Assembly (NCBI RefSeq): GCF_002288925.2
Contig: NW_022098020.1
Coordinates: forward strand, 32,002,239-32,066,238
Direction: 5' to 3'
Source: Delphinapterus leucas
Taxonomy: Eukaryota > Chordata > Mammalia > Artiodactyla > Monodontidae
DNA length: 64,000 nt
Made by a program: the position numbers and the translations under genes. This document shows positions 34,318 to 40,300 of the stretch, piece after piece; the first letter of the stretch is position 1; every line of letters starts with the position of its first letter. The notes beneath the pieces are model-generated. The model was not told where the DNA came from. It searched no databases and worked only from the letters and a program-made list of their open reading frames with translations.

Positions 34318-37300
34318 TTTTTTTGGAGAAATGTTTTAGGTCTTTTTTCCATTTTTTTTGATTGGGTTGTCTTGTTGTTGAGTTGTACATGCTGTTTGTA
34401 TATCTTTGAAATTTAGCCCTTGTAGGTTGCATCATTTTGAAATATTTTCTCCTAGTCCGTAGTTGTCTTTTTGTTCATGGTTTCCTTCGATGTGCAAAAG
34501 CTTTATGTTTGATTGGGTCCATTGGTAGGTTTGCTTTTATTTCTGTTGCCTTGAGTCTGACCTAAGAAAATGGTATGATTTATGTCACAGAATGTTTTGC
34601 CTATGTTCTCTTCTGGGGTTTTATCGTGTCATATCTTGTATTTAAGACTTTAATCCCTTTTGAGCTTATTTTTGTGTATGGCGTGAGGGTGTGTTCTAAC
34701 TTTATTTGCGGCTGTTCAGCTTCCAACACTACTTGCTGAAAAGACTGTCTTTTCTCTATTGTATATTCTTGCTTTGTTGAAGATTAATTGACTGTAGGTG
34801 TGTAGGTTTATTTCGGGCCTCTGTATTCTGTTCCATTGATCCATATGTCTGTTTTTGTGACCATGACATTGTTTTCTTTACTGTAGCTTAGTAGTATTTT
34901 CTGAAGTCTGGGAGGGTTGTGTCTCCTGCTGTGTTCTTTTTCCTCAGGATTGCTTTGGCAATTCTGGGTCTTTTTTGGTTCCATATAAAGGATTATTCTG
35001 GTCTGTGAAAAATGCCATGCATAATTTGATAAGGATCTCATTAAATCTGCAGATTGCTTTGCGTAGTGTGGCCATTTTAGCAACATTATTCTAGGACTTT
35101 TTTTTTTAATATTTATTTGGTTGCGCCAGCTCTTAGTTGAGGCAGGCAGGCTCCTCAGTTGCGGCACGTGGGCTCCTTAGTTAAGGCTCACGTGCTCCTT
35201 GGTTGCAGCATGCATGTGAGATCTAGTTCCCTGACCAGGGATAGAACCCAGGCCCTGTGCATTGGGAGTGTGGAGTCTTATCCACTATGCCATCAGGGAA
35301 GTCCCTAGGACCTTTTTTTCCACATTGATTTTCAGGTCAATTTGACAAGTTCCACTGGGGGGGTGGGAAATCCCTTTAACTTTTATTAGAATTGCACTGA
35401 CTCTGTAATATAATTTGGGAACAATCAATATTTTTTTCAACTGTGACTTCTGATTTAGGAACAGGCTTTTTCTCATCATTCACTGAAGTCTTCTTTTATA
35501 TTCTGCAACTAATTTTTCTCCACAAAATCCTGGCAGATCTTTGATTTACCTTTATGTCTATGAACCTTATTGTTTTGTTCCTATTGTAAATAGTGTTCAT
35601 TTCCCAATTCCTACCATTGCTGGTTTTCGTTGCAAAAGAAAGCTAACGGTTTTTGTGTTGGTCTTTTATCTAGCAACCTTGATGAATTCTTATTCTCATA
35701 TTTTTCTATATATTTGCTTTACTTTTCTATGTAATTCTTATGGCACCTGCGGATCCTAGGAATTTTTTTCTAGCACAGTGGAAGTGCAAATGAGAGTGGG
35801 CATGTTTGTCTAATTCTTATATTTAATGTAAATACTTCTAGAGACTGCTTCTAGAAAGTGTCTCTAGAGAATGCCTTTCAAGAAGAGGGAACAGTAAAGG
35901 CCCATAGCTCTGCTTGCCAGTAAGGTACCTTGGAGTTTTTTTGGCCCTTTGATTTCATAGGTGGAGCCATTCCAGGTCATTTTGTGGATGAGGCAACACT
36001 TTGTTACTCCTTCCTCCCTGCTTACACTGACCTGTGGCACGACCCTCCCTACCAGGGTGTCAGCAGATCCCCAGACCTCAGCCCCTGCCTTTAAGGCCTG
36101 GATCCTGTTCAGATGACTTCTGAGGCCTACTTGTGTTCCTGCTCAGTTCAAATTTCCTTTTTGTTTCTGGCACCTGGGAATTTTCCTCACTTACTTTTTG
36201 AGTTTGGCTCAGTTCCCAAGAATTGTGTGGTTATTGATTTATTTAGACTTTTTTCCACTTGAATTTTTCCATGAATCTTTAACAAAGTTTAAACTATACC
36301 TTGAGTTCCTTCCCAAACAGTACAAGGACTTTCAGACACTTTCACTCACCCCTCGTTTTAAATACCTTTTATGTCCAATTCTTTTTATTTTTTAAAGGTT
36401 AACAGATTTTTTTTTTAGCTGCGTTGGGTCTTTGATGCTGTGCGTGGGGTTGTGGTGAGTGGGGGCTACTCTTCTCTGCGGTATGAGGGCCGGGCTTTTC
36501 ATTGCGGTGGCTTTTATTGTTGCAGAGCGTGGGCTCAATAGTTGTGGCGCACGGGCATAGTTGCTCTGTGGCTTGTGGAATCTTCCCGGACCAGGGTTCG
36601 AACCCGTGTCCCCTGAATTGGCGGGTGGATTCTTAACCACTGAGCCACCAGGGAAGTTCCCAATTCTTTTTAAACTGATAAATTGGATGCTATTGTAATT
36701 TTATACAACAGTGTCTGTATTGACCGGCATGCTTGCTATTTTATTTGTTCACCTTTATTGCATCCCAGCTGTTTTCTGGGGGCATGTATTATCAGTGACA
36801 CTGCTTAGCGCTGTCGGCTCATGGTAATAAAAAGCAGGCCACCTTTAGTAGGTTCTGTTGTTGTTTTTAAATTCTCTGCAAGTGATCACTCCCTTATGGT
36901 CTGCACCCAGGGCGGATGAATACCATTGTCCCCATTGGTATGCTGTTGAGCTGACCTATATTTTGAATCTGACAATCCAACATCTGCCATTCCAGGGGAA
37001 GGGTGCTGAAATCTTAGTTCTTATTCCTGCTGACTCTTCACTCATAGTGGCATGTTTTCTGGTCAGTTTATAAATCTCGGGTTGCAAGCTCACCGCTTGA
37101 TCATCTCTGGTGGTCTTACAGGTAACCCAATTCAGACCTGCAATGGAAGCCTTCCCCAGTGTTTGCTTCTGCTGCTTCTGCTACTGGCAGCCAGGGGGTG
37201 CTCCCCCGCCCCCCACCCATAAGCCCTTTCAACCAGGAGCTGAGGCTCTATTTCCACAGTTCAGTATCCCTACAGCAGCGTTACCGCCGCAAGCATCTGG

Positions 37301-40300
37301 CCTCTGAGCAGCCTGCCCACTTGGTTGCCTGCCGACCAGGCCAGCTCCCCACCATTCTGGCTCCTGTAGCTGTGGCTCCACTATCTCAGCTCCCGGAACA
37401 CCCAGTCAGTCATGATACAGGAAAAAGAAATTATGCAACCATTATCTTACTATATTTTATCCATAAGATGTGAGTTGGGGCAGGAGAGAGGAACTCAGTG
37501 TTCCAAGTTGACTGAGGTGTCTCCTCACACTTTGCAAATAAGGGCTCCTGACAGCTCGCATTTCTATCCAGCCCAGCTTACCCTCAGTGGGCTGGTGTGC
37601 AGGTGGAAGATCCAACCTCAGAATGTGGCTTCTCGTGGCTGATTCTCAGGTTCCCCAAGTAGCTTAGCACCTGGGGAAGAAGTCCTGAGTCCCCCGGGTG
37701 TGTAACTGGTGTCTTCATCCTGTGGGCAGGCCGTCCAGGGCACCGGCCTGGCCTTCATCGTCTACACAGAGGCCATTAAAAACATGGAGGTGTCCCAGCT
37801 GTGGTCGGTGCTCTACTTCTTCATGCTGCTGATGCTGGGCATTGGAAGCATGCTGGGGAACACGGCCGCCATCCTCACCCCTCTGACCGACAGCAAGGTC
37901 ATCTCCAGCTACCTGCCCAAGGAGGCAATCTCAGGTGAGTGCGCCAGCGAAGGCGGCGGGGCTCCGGGAGGTGAGCAGAGGGAGGAGTGTCCTCAGGGGC
38001 CGCAGGCTCAGCGAGAGGCCGCAGCAGCCTCACCAGGGTCCTGCCATGGCTCTCTCCTCTCGGGCAATCTGGGACCTGGTACACATGATTCACCCCATGC
38101 ATCTGGTTCTCCACATCACAGGGGAGTGAAGTGGTCACCCCAACCTTGGCAAAGGCCAAACCCCCCAACACGGCCCTCAAAGCTCTCCAGGCTAGCAGAG
38201 AACCTGCTTTTGTCTTTGTGTTGACTGAAGCATAACAACACCACGTACATTTCTCGCACCAGAGAGCCCCTCCCTGCTCCTGCCCCATCAGTACGCCCCC
38301 ATCCTCTTTCCTGTCCGTGTAATAATCCAGCCTAAGACCATACACCACAATTCATCTACCCATTCTGCAGTTGGCAGACCTTTGCCTTGTGGGGGAAAGA
38401 ACCTGTTTATCCAGGCCTGCCTCTCCACTTCACTCCACCACCCATCTGCTCCAGTGCAACCTGGCAGTGTCCAGAGAACCGTGACTCCTCACCCCCACAT
38501 CCAGAACCCCTCGTCCCAGCCCACATCAAACCCAGCTCCCACCAGAGCCCTCTAGCGCTTAGCCTCCCTGCCCTCAGGAGCCAGCATTATGTGAGCCTCC
38601 CCTCCCGCACAGAGCCTGTTCTCCTTGTGTCCGCCTCAGGACAGCAGTGGGGCTCACTGGCTGGTGGTGTAGGCTGTGGCCATGGAAAGGGCAGGTGGGA
38701 ACTTCAGAGTCTAATACTTTGTGGGGTGCCCAAGGGAGGCAGCAGAGACTGGAGCCAGAGCTTCGGTTCTGGAGACAGAAGGGCCTCTGTCTGAATTCCA
38801 ACTTTCTGTGCTGTGGAATGTTGGGAAAGTTACCCGACATCTCTGAGCCTTGGCTTCCCCCTCTGTAGAAGGGGGCTCCTGATAACCTGCCCCAGAAGCT
38901 AAAGGCTCCACTGCATGGCAAGTGCCTGGGGCGCAGTAGCAGTTGGGTAAGCATTTGTTTCTTCTCTTCCCCTCCCTACTCCTCTCTTCTGGTCAGATGT
39001 GAATCCTCTCTAGGGGGTCCTGTAAGGGGTGCCCTGCAGCTCAAATCTCCTCCCCTGATTCACTTCCCATGAGCTTAGTGGCTGAGTTGCTGGGATAAAC
39101 AGTCACCAGACCCATAGATTGGGTGAGATTCCCCTAGACAGCAACGCCTACAAATTTCTCTTTTCCACCGAGTTTGATTCCCCACTATTGGACGGCTCCA
39201 TGAATTAACAGCAGGAAGTCCTGCTGACACTCCTCACAACACCTTTGCCCCACGCTGCCCAACACACACACGTGGCGCACACGTGCAGAGAGGCCAGTCC
39301 ACCACGGCTCCCCCAGCCCATGAGGATGAACTGAACGGCCAGCGCCTCCTCAGGGTCCATGGCTCTTGGGCCCTGGAGAAAGCTGGGTGTGCAGGCCGGG
39401 GTCTCAGGTGGGTGAGCAGGCGGTCTTGTGCTCCTAGGTCTGGTGTGCCTCGTCAGCTGTGCCATCGGCTTGGTGTTCACCATGGAGGCCGGCAACTACT
39501 GGTTCGACATCTTCAATGACTACGCCGCCACGCTGCCCCTGCTGCTCATTGTCCTGGTGGAGGCGGCCACCGTGTGCTACCTGTACGGACTGAGGAGGTA
39601 GGAGGCCTGCCCCACCAGCCGCCCAGGAAACCCACCCGTGAAGGCCATGCCTCACAACACTTTCTGCCACATGTAGTTTCGAGAGTCCCAGATGTTCACT
39701 ATGCACGTGGGTCTTTGTGGTCTACAGCCCAGGGTCCTGCTAGGTCAGTGGCAGCCGGGGGGGCAGGTGGTGATGGACACGCTGCAGGGTCCAGGAGAGG
39801 CAGGGGCTGTGGTTCCCGCTGTGACAGTCTCACCCGGCCCCCTCTCCTCCCCCATGGCTGCCTCTTCTGCCGTGGGGAGCAGTTTCAAAGGCCCTGGACT
39901 GGAGGTAAGACACCAGTCCGGATGCTGGGCCTGGGTCGGCCACTACCTGGGTGCCCTCAGGCAAGTCACATCACAGCCCTGGACCTCGGTCCCCTCCCTT
40001 GGGAAACGGGGAGGTGGCTGGGTCAGCATTTCTCAAAGTGCTGAGATACTTTCCATCCTCATTTGTGTGTGGGGTGGGGGGGGCAGAAAAATATGATTAG
40101 CCTATCCAATCCATGGTAAAACGGATATATTGGCATGCTATTGCTAAATTCAGGTAAAAGTCAATTATAAAAAAAAGCCCACAGACGATGGGAATCCCAA
40201 TGGTGGGCTGCAGGCAGCTACACTTGGGAAGCACCACTCCATGCCAGCTCCAATGGGTCAGGGCCAAGGTGCTTCTGCTTCCTTCAGGTTTTCCCTCTGC

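Larger units (their letters stand above)
33355..35830 (-). mobile_element. L1 copy C of the intron 7 array, antisense, longest
   Basis: It continues past the point where copies A and B stop, into more of ORF2 (for example the complement of the L1 RNase H-distal region near 34430-35090, and on from 35306 to about 35830 beyond a SINE). Broken by stops. Confidence 0.8.
28635..37729 (+). other. SLC6A20: SLC6A20 intron 7 (9.1 kb), L1-rich
   Basis: The most rearranged intron. It holds several CHR-type SINEs (28741, 29231, 35095, 36388), at least four antisense L1 3' segments (29663, 29985, 31640, 33355) and two diverged copies of a 0.74-kb unique block (30896 and 32626) about 1.73 kb apart. Positions 35830-36370 and 36675-37725 show no clear feature. 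Confidence 0.85.
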
